From Micromonospora inositola (lineage in GTDB: Bacteria > Actinomycetota > Actinomycetes > Mycobacteriales > Micromonosporaceae), in NCBI RefSeq assembly GCF_900090285.1, contig NZ_LT607754.1, forward strand, positions 5,296,001-5,360,000: a stretch of 64,000 bases of DNA, written 5' to 3'. The notes beneath the pieces were generated by a model. That model was not told the DNA's origin, did no database searches, and was given only the letters and a program-made list of their open reading frames with translations. Shown piece after piece: positions 43,361 through 55,032 of this stretch (its first letter is position 1; every line of letters starts with the position of its first letter). The translations under genes were made by a program, and so were the position numbers.

Positions 43361-43398
43361 CCGCCTCCCCGGTCGGCCGCGGCCGACCGGGGAGGCGG
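43361..43398 (+). repeat. 38-bp perfect palindrome between binding protein and ATPase
   Basis: CCGCCTCCCCGGTCGGCCG and CGGCCGACCGGGGAGGCGG form a 19-bp perfect stem without spacer, 9 bp after the binding-protein stop. Such hairpins usually stabilise the upstream message or partly end transcription, so that binding protein exceeds the membrane components. Confidence 0.7.
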
Positions 43399-43464
43399 AA
43401 CTCACCCCTCAAATCGGTACCCGTCGCCTTCGGGTGACACGGCAACCCCAGACAGGAACTCGGC

Positions 43465-44631
43465 ATGACGTTGAGCGAGAGCGCGGCGGCGCCGGTCAAC
43501 GAGGTGGTGCTGGAGGCCGCCGGCCTGACCAAGCATTTCCCCGTCCGCAAACGGCTGCGTGACTTCTTCTCCCGGACGCCGGCAGTCGTGCACGCCGTCG
43601 ACGACGTGTCGTTCGCGCTGCGTCGCGGCCAGGTGACCGCGCTGGTCGGGGAATCCGGCTCCGGCAAGTCCACCGTGGCCCGGCTGCTGGCCCAGCTCTA
43701 CCCCCGCACCGCCGGCGACATCCGGCTGCACGGCAGGTCGACCAGGGTGCGGGGCGGCCGCGCGTTCCGGGCGTACGTGCGGCGGGTCCAGCTGATCCTG
43801 CAGGACCCGTTCGCGTCGTTGAACCCGGTGCACACGGTCCGCTACCACCTCACCCGATCGCTGCGGATCCACGGGAACGCGGGACGGACCGCCGAGGACC
43901 TGGACCGGGCCCTCGCCGATCTGCTCACCCGGGTCCGCCTCACCCCGCCCGAGCGCTTCCTGGACGTGTTCCCGCACGAGCTCTCCGGCGGCCAGCGGCA
44001 GCGCGTCGCCATCGCCCGGGCGCTCGGCGCCGACCCGGAGGTGCTCCTCGCCGACGAGCCGGTCTCCATGCTCGACGTCTCGATCCGCCTCGGCGTGCTC
44101 AACCTGCTCCAGGACCTCAAGGAACGGCTCAACCTCGCGATCCTCTACATCACGCACGACATCGCCTCGGCCCGCTACTTCGCCGACGAGACGATCGTGA
44201 TGTACGCCGGCCGCATGGTCGAGGGCGGCGACAGTGAGACCGTCACCCAGAACCCGGCCCACCCGTACACCCGGCTGCTCACCGAGTCGGCACCGGATCC
44301 CGAGCGGATCACCGGCGACGGTGCCGGCATCGACGAGGCCGCCGGGAAGGACCGCGGTCAGGGTGAGCCGCCGAGCCTGATCAGTCCGCCCGCCGGCTGC
44401 CGGTTCCACCCCAGGTGCCCGCACGCCATGCGGCGCTGCACCGCAGAGCTGCCGCCGCGGCTGACCGTCGGCGACCGACCCGGCCACTGGACGGCGTGCT
44501 GGCTCTACGATCCGGCCACCGTCGCCGCCGACGCCCCCGGCTCCGCCGCCCCTGACGCCGACCCGGCCGTACCGCCACCTCCGGCGCTGGTCGAGCGGGA
44601 AGACACCGCCACCCTGGGGGAGGCACGATGA
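43465..44631 (+). CDS. Opp/Dpp-type ABC transporter ATPase (OppF-like)
   Basis: A 388-residue ATPase. Walker [11 protein letters not shown]-loop [14 protein letters not shown], signature [15 protein letters not shown], Walker [13 protein letters not shown] and the H-loop THDIAS are all intact. The C-terminal oligopeptide-type extension contains [14 protein letters not shown], a Cys-rich site common to Opp/Dpp ATPases. The last 45 residues are Ala/Pro-rich. Its TGA overlaps the permease ATG as ATGA. Confidence 0.92.
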   Translation: MTLSESAAAPVNEVVLEAAGLTKHFPVRKRLRDFFSRTPAVVHAVDDVSFALRRGQVTALVGESGSGKSTVARLLAQLYPRTAGDIRLHGRSTRVRGGRAFRAYVRRVQLILQDPFASLNPVHTVRYHLTRSLRIHGNAGRTAEDLDRALADLLTRVRLTPPERFLDVFPHELSGGQRQRVAIARALGADPEVLLADEPVSMLDVSIRLGVLNLLQDLKERLNLAILYITHDIASARYFADETIVMYAGRMVEGGDSETVTQNPAHPYTRLLTESAPDPERITGDGAGIDEAAGKDRGQGEPPSLISPPAGCRFHPRCPHAMRRCTAELPPRLTVGDRPGHWTACWLYDPATVAADAPGSAAPDADPAVPPPPALVEREDTATLGEAR

Positions 44632-45605
44632 GATTCCTCCTGCAGCGCGTGGCCTTCTACCTGTTCACGGCGTGGGCGGCGATCACGCTCAACTTCTTCA
44701 TCCCGCGGATGGTCCCGGGCGACCCGGTCCAGTCCCTCATCTCCCGCAACCAGGGCCGGATCAGCGCCGACGCCATCGAGTCGCTGCGTGTGCTCTTCGG
44801 GCTGGACAAGAACCAGAACGTCTGGGAGCAGTACGTCGACTACTGGAACCAGCTGCTCCACGGTGACCTTGGGCTGTCGTTCACCTTCTTCCCGGCGCCG
44901 GTGTCGACGGTGATCGGCGACAGCCTGCCGTGGACGGTCGGCCTGGTCGGCATCACCACGATCATCAGTTTCTTCCTCGGCACCGCGCTCGGCGTCGGCG
45001 CCGGCTGGCGGCGCGGCTCGTGGGTCGACGGGCTGCTGCCGGCCACGACGTTTCTGTCCTCGATCCCGTACTTCTGGTTGGGCCTCGTCGCCATCGCCCT
45101 GTTCGCCGGCCCCGGGAGCTTCTTCCCGTCCTCCGGCGGCTACGAGCCGGGCCTCGTGCCCGCGTTCGACCAGTACTTCATCCCGAGCGCGATCCAGCAC
45201 AGCATCCTGCCCGCCGCCACCATCCTGGTCTCCTCGATGAGCGGGTGGATCCTCAGCATGCGCAACATGATGGTCACCGTCTCGTCGGAGGACTACATCA
45301 CGGTCGCCCACGCGAAGGGGCTGTCGGAGCGCCGGGTGGCCCTCAGCTACGCCGCCCGCAACGCGCTGCTGCCCAACGTCTCGGGCTTCGCCCTGTCGCT
45401 CGGGTTCATCGTCGGCGGCACGCTGCTGGTGGAGATCGTCTTCTCCTACCCGGGTCTCGGGTACCAGCTCTTCCAGGCGGTCGGCGCCAAGGACTACCCG
45501 CTGATGCAGGGGATCTTCCTGATCATCACGATCTCCGTGCTGGTGGCGAACCTGCTCGCCGATGTCGCGTACCTGCTTCTCGACCCGCGGACCCGAAAGA
45601 GCTGA
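44628..45605 (+). CDS. Opp-type ABC permease (OppB-like)
   Basis: A 325-residue permease with six membrane spans. It begins [20 protein letters not shown], has the OppB domain [13 protein letters not shown] and the coupling loop [17 protein letters not shown], then ETVF-like [20 protein letters not shown]. It forms half of the translocation pore with the next gene. Confidence 0.92.
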   Translation: MRFLLQRVAFYLFTAWAAITLNFFIPRMVPGDPVQSLISRNQGRISADAIESLRVLFGLDKNQNVWEQYVDYWNQLLHGDLGLSFTFFPAPVSTVIGDSLPWTVGLVGITTIISFFLGTALGVGAGWRRGSWVDGLLPATTFLSSIPYFWLGLVAIALFAGPGSFFPSSGGYEPGLVPAFDQYFIPSAIQHSILPAATILVSSMSGWILSMRNMMVTVSSEDYITVAHAKGLSERRVALSYAARNALLPNVSGFALSLGFIVGGTLLVEIVFSYPGLGYQLFQAVGAKDYPLMQGIFLIITISVLVANLLADVAYLLLDPRTRKS

Positions 45606-45608
45606 GCG

Positions 45609-46639
45609 ATGACAATCTCACCGTCGAGCATCGAGCAGGTCATCCCCGGCCAGGGGGCGATGGCCCAGCCGTCGGCCGCGCCGGGCCGGGCAAAGCGGCG
45701 CCGGTTCCGGTTCGTGGCCAACGCCAAGGCCGCGACCGGCCTGGTCATCCTGGCCTTCTACTGCCTCTTCGCGGTCATCGGGCCGTGGGTGGCGCCGTAC
45801 AACCCGGACGCACGCAGCGGCGACGTCCTCCAGCCGCCGTCGACCGCGCACTGGTTCGGCACCACCCATCTCGGTCAGGACATCTTCAGCCAGATCCTGG
45901 TCGGCGCGCGCAGCGTCATGGTCGTGGGCCTGATCGCCGGCGTGCTGGCGACGATCCTGTCCATCCTCATCGGCGTGACAGCCGGCTACATCGGCGGGGC
46001 GGCCGACGAGGGCCTGTCGGCCCTGTCCAACGTGTTCCTGGTCATTCCCGCACTGCCGCTGATCATCATCGTGACGTCGATGATCGAGCGGGCCAGCGAC
46101 ACGCTGGTCGCGCTCATCATCGGGTTCACCTCGTGGGCGTGGGGCGCCCGCGTGCTGCGCGCACAGACGTTGTCGCTGCGGCGCCGCGACTACGTGGAGG
46201 CGGCGCGGGCCACCGGCGAGCGGACCTGGCGCATCATCCTGTTCGAGATCCTGCCCAACCTCACCGCGATCATCGCGTCCGGCTTCGTCGGCACCGTCAT
46301 CTTCGCGGTCATGTCGGAGATCACCCTGGCCTTCATCGGCATCTCGTCGATCTCGTCCTGGAACTGGGGCACCATCCTGTTCTGGGCCCAGGGCCAGCAG
46401 GCCCTGGCCCAGGGCGCCTGGTGGTGGTTCGTCCCGGCCGGGCTGGCCATCGCGCTGCTCGGCACCGCCCTCGCCCTGATCAACTTCGGCATCGACGAGT
46501 TCGTCAGCCCCCGACTGCGCAGCGCCGGCAAGACCCGGATCCGCACCGCCGACGGCCGCACCGTGCGGATGCGGGTCGGCTTCACCCCCGTGCTGGCGCC
46601 GGCCCGTCCGGTGCCAGCCCCCCGAAAGGAGGTCGCGCC

Positions 46640-46643
<4 letters not shown>
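45609..46643 (+). CDS. Opp-type ABC permease (OppC-like)
   Basis: A 344-residue permease with an N-terminal cytoplasmic stretch, helix at about 45-65, the OppC segment HWFGTTHLGQDIFSQILVGA and the EAA loop YVEAARATGERTWRI. It starts 3 bp after the OppB stop and ends in an ATGA overlap with the second ATPase gene. Confidence 0.92.
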
Positions 46644-47647
<1,004 letters not shown>

Positions 47648-47697
47648 CCCGGCCCGACCACGCCCGTTCCGAACCACTTGCAACCGCGAGGAGAACC

Positions 47698-49110
<1,413 letters not shown>

Positions 49111-49116
49111 CCGGCC

Positions 49117-49158
49117 GCTCGGTGGCCGCCCGGAACAGCTCCCGGGCGGCCACCGAGC
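49117..49158 (+). terminator. 17-bp stem terminator of the beta-glucoside operon
   Basis: GCTCGGTGGCCGCCCGG (49117-49133) pairs perfectly with CCGGGCGGCCACCGAGC (49142-49158) around an 8-nt loop, 6 bp after the beta-glucosidase stop. Confidence 0.8.
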
Positions 49159-49541
49159 CGTCGCGCCGCCCTGGCGCTCTGCCTCGTCGCCGGCACCGTC
49201 GCCCTCGCCCCACCGGCGGCCCAGGCCGCCGGGGAGAGCGTCGACGTCTGGCTCACCACCACCTCCGACGCCGGCGGCCGGACCGTCACCCGGGGCCTGC
49301 AACGGCAGAACCCGCTCAGCTTCGCCGCCAGCAGCGGAGCGGCCACGGCACCAAGGTGCAGCTGTGGACCTGCAACGGCACCGCCGCGCAGCAGTGGACG
49401 TGGACCGCCGGACGGGACCTGGTCAACCCGCAGGCGAACAAGTGCCTCGACGTCACCGGCAACACCTCCGCCGACGGCACGAAGGTGCAGATCTGGTCCT
49501 GCACGGGCGCCGCCAACCAGAAGTGGAACCTGCCCGCATGA
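49159..49541 (+). pseudogene. internally deleted GH30 glycosidase with CBM13 domain
   Basis: Directly after the terminator, without a start codon, the frame reads a signal-peptide-like LALCLVAGTVALAPPAAQAA, then ESVDVWLTTTSDAGG, the N-terminus of GH30 enzymes. After PLSFAASS the sequence jumps, out of frame, to a ricin-B lectin end: GTKVQLWTCNGTAAQQW and GTKVQIWSCTGAANQKW with a stop at 49539-49541. About 450 residues including the whole catalytic barrel are missing. It is a dead secreted glycosidase. Confidence 0.7.
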
Positions 49542-49578
49542 GCGACGCCGGGCCGGCGCCCCGCGTCGGCCCGGCGGC

Positions 49579-50841
49579 TCAGCGGGCGCGCGAGCGGGGG
49601 CGGCGGGTCGGGCGCGGTGGCGTCGTGGTCACCCGGGCGACCGGGTCGCGGGGCACGCCGCCCTCGCGCAGCAGCCGGGCCATCGGCAGGGTGGCCGCGC
49701 CCATCGCGACCGCGTCCGGTCCGAGCTGGCACAGCTCGATCGAGGTCTGTGCGTACGGCTGGCGCAGCGCGTGCCGCGCGGTCGCCTGGCGGATCTGCGG
49801 CAGGTACCGCTCCCCCAGCGCCAGGCCGGCCCAGCCACCGAGCACCACCCGCTCCGGGTTGAAGAGGTTGACCAGCGTCGCCACGCCCGCGCCGAGGTAG
49901 CCGACCGTCTCGTCGAGCACCTTCGCGGCCGTTCGGCTGGAGGAGCGCAGCAGCTCGCCGAACGCGCTCTCCTCGTCGCCGCCGGCCGCGGGGCGACCCC
50001 GGTTGGCCTGCCGGAACCGGTCGAGGACCCCCTCCGCCCCGACGTACGCCTCCAGGCAGCCGAGGTTGCCGCAGCGGCAGCGGCGACCGCCGTACACGAT
50101 CGTGGTGTGGCCCCACTCGCCGGCGCTGCTGTGCGCACCCCGGTAGCCCACCCCGTCTGCCACCACGCTGGCCCCGATCCCGGAGCCGACCAGGGCGATG
50201 ACGGCGTGCCGGGCGCCGCGGCCGGCGCCGAACCACATCTCGGCCTGGCCGAGGGTCTTCGCGCCGTTGTCGATGTGCACCGGGATGTCGGTGCCGGCGC
50301 GCAGCATCGCCCCGAGCGGCACCCCGTCCCAGCCGAGGGTCTGCGCGTGCACCACCGCGTCGGCGGTCCGCTCCACCGTTCCGGAGACCGCCACGCCGAA
50401 GCCGAGCACCGCGGCGGGGTCGACGCCGGCCTGCTCGACGACCGCGGCCAGCCCGTGCAGCAGATGGGTGGCCACGGCGTGCGGATCCGGCTCGGCGGCG
50501 GCGATCGGGTACTCGGCCTTGGCCAGCGCGGTCATCGCCAGGTCGAAGAGCTCGACCTGGACCCGGGTCTCGCCCACGTCGGCGCCGACCAGGTAGCCGT
50601 AGCCGGGGGCGACGCGCAGGAGCACCCGGGGGCGGCCCCCGTCGGACTCGACCGAGCCGGCCTCCTCGACGATACCTTCGCCGATCATCTCGCCGACCAG
50701 GTTGCTCACGCTGGCCAGGCTCAGCGCGGTGCTCTGCCCCAGCTCGTGGCGGCTGAGCGGGCCGTCGAGCCAGATCCGGGTGAGCAGCACCGAGCGGTTG
50801 GCGCGGCGCATGTCGCGCACGGTGGTGCGTCTGGCGTCCAT
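49579..50841 (-). CDS. ROK-family transcriptional repressor
   Basis: A 420-residue protein with an N-terminal MarR-like winged helix (LSRHELGQSTALSLASVSNL) and a ROK domain. The ROK domain has GADVGETRVQVELFDL, SGTVERTAD, VGSGIGASVVADG, and the zinc signature CRCGNLGCLEAY. The ATPase or kinase loop is degenerate as usual for repressors of this group. It probably senses a sugar; the target is not evident. AAAGGTGG precedes the ATG. Confidence 0.9.
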   Translation of the reverse strand: MDARRTTVRDMRRANRSVLLTRIWLDGPLSRHELGQSTALSLASVSNLVGEMIGEGIVEEAGSVESDGGRPRVLLRVAPGYGYLVGADVGETRVQVELFDLAMTALAKAEYPIAAAEPDPHAVATHLLHGLAAVVEQAGVDPAAVLGFGVAVSGTVERTADAVVHAQTLGWDGVPLGAMLRAGTDIPVHIDNGAKTLGQAEMWFGAGRGARHAVIALVGSGIGASVVADGVGYRGAHSSAGEWGHTTIVYGGRRCRCGNLGCLEAYVGAEGVLDRFRQANRGRPAAGGDEESAFGELLRSSSRTAAKVLDETVGYLGAGVATLVNLFNPERVVLGGWAGLALGERYLPQIRQATARHALRQPYAQTSIELCQLGPDAVAMGAATLPMARLLREGGVPRDPVARVTTTPPRPTRRPRSRAR

Positions 50842-50993
50842 GTCCGCCCACCTTTCCCTGTCACCACCCGTGGCGGCTCACCCGGGATGCGTCACCCAGA
50901 TTAACGCCATGAACCAAGCACCGAAGAATGCCGGTCGTCCGGCCGTTCTCCGCACCCCTCCACCCCTGCGCACCCGGACGGCCACGGTACCGC

Positions 50994-51695
50994 TCACCGA
51001 GCGCCCGGCTCCGGCCCCGTCCAGCCGGCCGTGCCGACGCAGGCCTCGTTGCCCTCGGCGTCGGCCAGCACCCAGTACGTCGGCGCGTACTCGTCGGTCA
51101 GCAGGCGGCCGCCGGCCGCGACCGCCGCCGCCACCCGCGCCTCGGCCCGGTCGTACGGCACCCAGACGTCGAGGTGCATCCGGTTGCGCTGCGGGCGCGG
51201 CGCGTCCATCTGCTGGAACCAGAGCAGCGGCCCGCGCCCACGCGGATCGATCAGGTCCTGGTCGCCGTCGCCGCGGTCGACGTAGCCGAGCACGGCCCGC
51301 CAGAACGGCAGCACCTCGGGACCGACCAGCGCGTCGATGCTGACCTGGACGTTCTGCAGGCCGGACGGGTCGGCCGGCAGGCCCAGGTCGCGCGCCACCG
51401 CCGAGATCCGCCGGGCCAGCTCCACGTCGCCCTCGGTCAGCCCGTAGAAGCCGGGGATGAGCGTGATCAGCCGTACGGTCACGCCCGCGTGCCGCACGTC
51501 GACGTCCGGGTGGTGGTCGTCCAAGCCGGCCAGCTCGCCGATCGCCTGGACCAGCCGGGCGCCGGCCGCAAACGACCCGGTGCGGAAGTACGCGGACGCT
51601 CCCTCGCCCAGCACCCGCCAGTCCCCGACCCCGTCGGCCTCGTGGAACTGCCGCGGGGTGAGCCGCTCGGTCAGGTCCGTCGACACCTCAGCCAT
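50994..51695 (-). CDS. pterin-4a-carbinolamine dehydratase/glyoxalase-like fusion
   Basis: A 233-residue protein. Residues 10-105 match the PCD fold, with the catalytic-type DDHHPDVDVRHAGVTVRL and GLTEGDVELARRIS. Residues 110-225 form a glyoxalase-like (VOC) half with LLWFQQMD and RNRMHLDVWVPYD. In actinobacteria this fusion is usually annotated only as VOC protein; its substrate is unknown. AGAGGAGTGAC precedes the ATG. It is divergent from the WYL regulator. Confidence 0.78.
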   Translation of the reverse strand: MAEVSTDLTERLTPRQFHEADGVGDWRVLGEGASAYFRTGSFAAGARLVQAIGELAGLDDHHPDVDVRHAGVTVRLITLIPGFYGLTEGDVELARRISAVARDLGLPADPSGLQNVQVSIDALVGPEVLPFWRAVLGYVDRGDGDQDLIDPRGRGPLLWFQQMDAPRPQRNRMHLDVWVPYDRAEARVAAAVAAGGRLLTDEYAPTYWVLADAEGNEACVGTAGWTGPEPGAR

Positions 51696-51794
51696 GTCAC
51701 TCCTCTCGCCGCCGGGCGCCGGGGCGGCGCCGCCGGCCCAGTGTCACCCGAGTTCCCGACACCTTCTGTCGTATATCTGGGTCAGGATTGGGGG

Positions 51795-52754
51795 GTGCGT
51801 GCCTCGCGGATGATGGCCCTCCTGCTCCAGCTCCAGGTCCGCGGCCTGGCCAGCGCCCGCGAGCTGGCCCGGCAGCTGGAGGTCAGCGAGCGGACCGTGC
51901 AGCGGGACGTCGAGGCGCTGGTGGCGGCCGGGATACCGGTGCGATCGACCCGTGGGCCGGCGGGCGGATACCGCCTGGACCGCGGCTACCGCACCCGGCT
52001 GACGGGCGTCGGCCTCGACGAGGCCGGGGCGCTGGCGTTCCTCGGCCTCGCCGGCCCGGCCGAGCAGCTCGGCCTGGGCGAGATGCTGGAGGGCGCCCGG
52101 ATCAAGGTCTGGGCCAGCCTCACCGGCGAGGCCCGGGAGCGCGCCGGCCGGACCGCGGATCGGTTCCACCTGGACCCGGTCCGCTGGTACGGCACGCCCG
52201 AGCCGGTGCCGTGCCTGACCCAGCTCGCCGGCGCGGTCTGGCGTGATCGTTGGGTGCGCCTGCGGTACGTCCGGGACGGGCGGGCGAGCACCCGGGAGAT
52301 CGCCCCCCTCGGGCTCGTCCTCGCTGCCGGTGACTGGTATCTGGTCGCCCTGCGCGACGGCGAGCGCCGCACCTACCGGGCCTCCCGGGTCCGCAAGGTG
52401 GAGCTGCTCGAGGAGCCGGTGGCGCGCCCGGCCGGGTTCGACCTGGCCCGCTGCTGGGCCGAGGCGCGCCGGGAACTGGAGGACGAGCAGCCCGGCGTCG
52501 AGGTCACGGTACGCGTCGCGGCCCGGGCCCTGCCGCGGCTGCGCCGGCTGGTCCCCGTCCACGGCCAGGCCCTGGTCCCGCTCACCGCAACCGGGGAGGT
52601 CGAGCTGACGGTCCCGTTCGAGAACGAGTCGTGGGCGTGCTCCGCCCTGCTCAGCCTCGGTGCCGCCGTCGAGGTCCTGCGCCCCGAGGCTTCCAGTCCG
52701 GGGGCCCTCATCGCCGCGACATCGACACGCCGCAGCCCGGACCTCGTCGGCCCG
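51795..52754 (+). CDS. WYL-domain (YafY-type) transcriptional regulator lacking its stop
   Basis: The N-terminus is an HTH_11 domain (LARQLEVSERTVQRDVEALV, RSTRGPAGGYRLDRGYRT). The WYL domain follows (DRWVRLRYVRDGR, LVLAAGDWYLVALRDGERRT), then a WCX-type end (VTVRVAARALPRLRRLV, LSLGAAVEVLRP). Homologues stop near residue 320. Here the frame has no stop there and stays open antisense through the next gene to 54305, which would give an 836-residue product. The end given is the limit of recognisable homology. GTG 51795 follows AGGA. Confidence 0.7.
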
Positions 52755-52790
52755 CTTCGGGCGGCCGGACAGGGTCCGACGCAGGGTCTG

Positions 52791-53762
52791 CTACCGGACC
52801 GTGAGCAGCAACCTGCCGGGGAAGGAGGTCTGCAGGCGTCGGTGCGCATCCGCCGCCCGCCCCAGCGGGAACGTCTCGGCGACGTGCACCTGGAACGGTC
52901 CCGCCTCGATGAGCTCGTTGAGGCGCTGCAACCGTTCGGGCCCCGTCTCGCCGTCGTACGCCTGAACCGTCACGCCGGGTCGTTCGCGCGGCGCCTGTTG
53001 CACCCCGTGGGGGTAGGCGAGCATGCCACCGTCACGGAGCGCTTCGGCGAGTCGGTCCAGGGTTGCGCCACCCGCCATCGCCAGGACGCCGTCGACGCCG
53101 TCCGGTGCCACGTCGCGGATGCGGGCGAGCGCCTCAGTGAGGTCGCCGTGGCCGTCAAGGGACAGGTCTGCGCCGAGCCGGGTCACCAGCGCCACGCCCT
53201 CCGCCCCGGACGCCACGGCGATGACGTTGAGTCCCTGCCGCTTGGCCAACTGCACGGCCAGATGCCCCTGGCCGCCGCTCGCGCCGAAGATCAGCACCCA
53301 TGCGCCGGCCGAGAGGCCCAGGACGTCCAGTCCGGACAGCGCGGTCAGTGCGTCGGTGGGCATGGCCCCGGCGTGCTCCGCCGGCACACCCGCCGGCAGC
53401 TTCGCGACGTACTGCGCCTTCGTCGCCGCGTACTCGGCGTAGAAGCCACCCTTCGGCCGGGTGTAGCCGTACACGTAGACCAGGTCGCCCACCGCGACGT
53501 TGGTCACCCGCCGTCCCACCGCGGCGACCGTCCCCGCAGCCTCGGCGCCGGGCACCATCGGGAACGCGGCGCCCTCGGGCACCAGCGTGCCCTCCCGCGT
53601 GAGGGCGTCCCACACCCCCACGCCGGCGCTCCACACCTTGAGCAGGATCTCGTCGTCGGCGATCTGCGGTACCGGCAGGATACGCGCGGTGATCACCTCC
53701 GGGCCCCCGAACTCGTCGAAGGCCGCCGCCTGCATCCGCTCGGGCACATCCCCCGCTGCCAT
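52791..53762 (-). CDS. NADP-dependent quinone oxidoreductase-like (zinc-free MDR)
   Basis: A 323-residue MDR-family enzyme. It has MQAAAFDEFGGPEVITAR, the GHE-less catalytic domain with VPGAEAAGTVAAVGRRVTN, the nucleotide loop LIFGASGGQGHLAVQLA and FPLGRAADAHRRLQ. No zinc-binding Cys cluster is present, so it belongs to the quinone oxidoreductase branch. ATG 53762 with AGAGGA is preferred. It converges on the WYL gene. Confidence 0.88.
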   Translation of the reverse strand: MAAGDVPERMQAAAFDEFGGPEVITARILPVPQIADDEILLKVWSAGVGVWDALTREGTLVPEGAAFPMVPGAEAAGTVAAVGRRVTNVAVGDLVYVYGYTRPKGGFYAEYAATKAQYVAKLPAGVPAEHAGAMPTDALTALSGLDVLGLSAGAWVLIFGASGGQGHLAVQLAKRQGLNVIAVASGAEGVALVTRLGADLSLDGHGDLTEALARIRDVAPDGVDGVLAMAGGATLDRLAEALRDGGMLAYPHGVQQAPRERPGVTVQAYDGETGPERLQRLNELIEAGPFQVHVAETFPLGRAADAHRRLQTSFPGRLLLTVR

Positions 53763-54000
53763 GTGCGATTCCTCTCCGCCCCGCTGCGCCCGCATCCGGT
53801 GAACCCGCGTCCGGGCGCGCATCGGCACGCACCGGCGCTCGTAGCATGTCGTGCCCATGGCGTCGGGGATCGCTGCCCGGGCGCCGTTCACCCAGTTGGG
53901 TCAGGGGCGAGGGGTGAGGGAGGCCAGAGCGGTGGGTGGTCGCCCTGGTGCGGCCGGACGGTGGCGGTGCGCGCGAAGACCTTCCACCATCCGGCGGCTG

Positions 54001-54300
54001 TCACTCCACGTTCGGCTGTGCCCGCCGGTGCCGCCAGTTCGCCGGTATTGAGGCGTAGTACAACCGGGGACCGCCGAACGCCTCGTCGGCGGCGCGCAGC
54101 AGCACACGCCCAGCCAGGAAGCGCCGACGGCACCCGGCGGACGGACCCAGGCCGCCCGGCCGATCACGCGGCCGGCCCGAAGGGCGACCCAGGTGTTCTC
54201 GGGCCGGCAGCCGCGGCCGGCGATCCCGTCGCCGTAGCCGACCTGGCGGAGTTGCGGCAGCGGGTCGGGCATGGAATCGAACAGATTCTCCTCGCCGTTC
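54001..54300 (-). pseudogene. frameshifted GNAT acetyltransferase
   Basis: One frame reads LRQVGYGDGIAG, PENTWVALRAGRVIGRAAWV (the substrate- and acetyl-CoA-binding half of a GNAT). After about 54125 the sense continues in another frame with LLRAADEAFGGPRLYY and PANWRHRRAQP to a stop at 54001. At least one frameshift and a shortened middle make it non-functional. Confidence 0.5.
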
Positions 54301-54557
54301 GTTGAGGGCTCCAGTCGGATCGACCATGACTGACCGCCGGCCTGCTGGTGCGTTGGACACCGGCGCGAGGGACGATGGCGTCATTGCAGAGCGATTCCGG
54401 GTCTGGCCGGCATCCCGTCCCGCTCGGGTCGGCAGCCTTTCACCGGCGCTCTACGACGACTTGAGGATCCCGGCGCACGGTGGCGTGGATGGTTCCCAGT
54501 GGTGCCGTAGAGGCGATCGGTTCCGGCCGGCCGGATGCGTGACGAGGAGGCAGCACC

Positions 54558-54743
54558 ATGACGGATCCCGACACAGAACTCCGGACCGAGTTGGGCCGGC
54601 ACAGTGAGGGCGAACAGATCAGCGGCACGACGGTGACCACGCCGTCCCTGTCGGTCTGGGCTCGTGCCGCACAGCTCGGCCGGGCAGGCGCTGACGAGGA
54701 CGATCCGATGGACGAGCAGCACATCCTCCGCGGCCTCGAGTAG
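54558..54743 (+). CDS. small acidic hypothetical protein
   Basis: A 61-residue protein starting MTDPDTELRTELGRH and ending MDEQHILRGLE. GAGGAGG stands 7 nt before the ATG, which supports translation. No family is recognised. It lies alone among decayed sequences (54302-55032). Confidence 0.5.
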   Translation: MTDPDTELRTELGRHSEGEQISGTTVTTPSLSVWARAAQLGRAGADEDDPMDEQHILRGLE

Positions 54744-54821
54744 GACGGAAGCGCACCTGCCGGTGCCGACGCCGAAGCGGCCGACTGCGCCGCCTGATAT
54801 CCGTCCTCGGGACAGGCCCGC

Positions 54822-54872
54822 GTCACGGTCACCGCGACCGAGGAGGTCGAGCTGACGTTCCCGTTCGGCGAC
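54822..54872 (+). pseudogene. fragment resembling the WYL regulator C-terminal domain
   Basis: VTVTATEEVELTFPFGD resembles VPLTATGEVELTVPFEN of the WYL regulator, with clear DNA similarity to 52575-52625. Only about 17 codons remain, without start or stop. It could be a relic of a related regulator or of a local duplication. Confidence 0.3.
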
Positions 54873-55032
54873 CGCCACCTGACCGCCACCGGGTGGCAGA
54901 GTCCGGAATTCATCGGTGACCGGAGTGGCCGTCGGCTAGCTTTGGCCGAGATCCAGCGCCAAGCCGACCAGGGCCGGACGCGGTCGCCGGGCTGGCTGAC
55001 CGGGCGCCGCGAGACCAAGAAGGCCTGCTGTG

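Noticed and set aside
53763..54305. Tail of the WYL reading frame as a genuine protein domain
   Set aside because: The translation is low-complexity, antisense to a well-supported oxidoreductase and then to a GNAT relic.
54302..54607. A 101-codon forward frame
   Set aside because: No family, no ribosome site, and poor codon bias; it overlaps the better-supported small gene at 54558.
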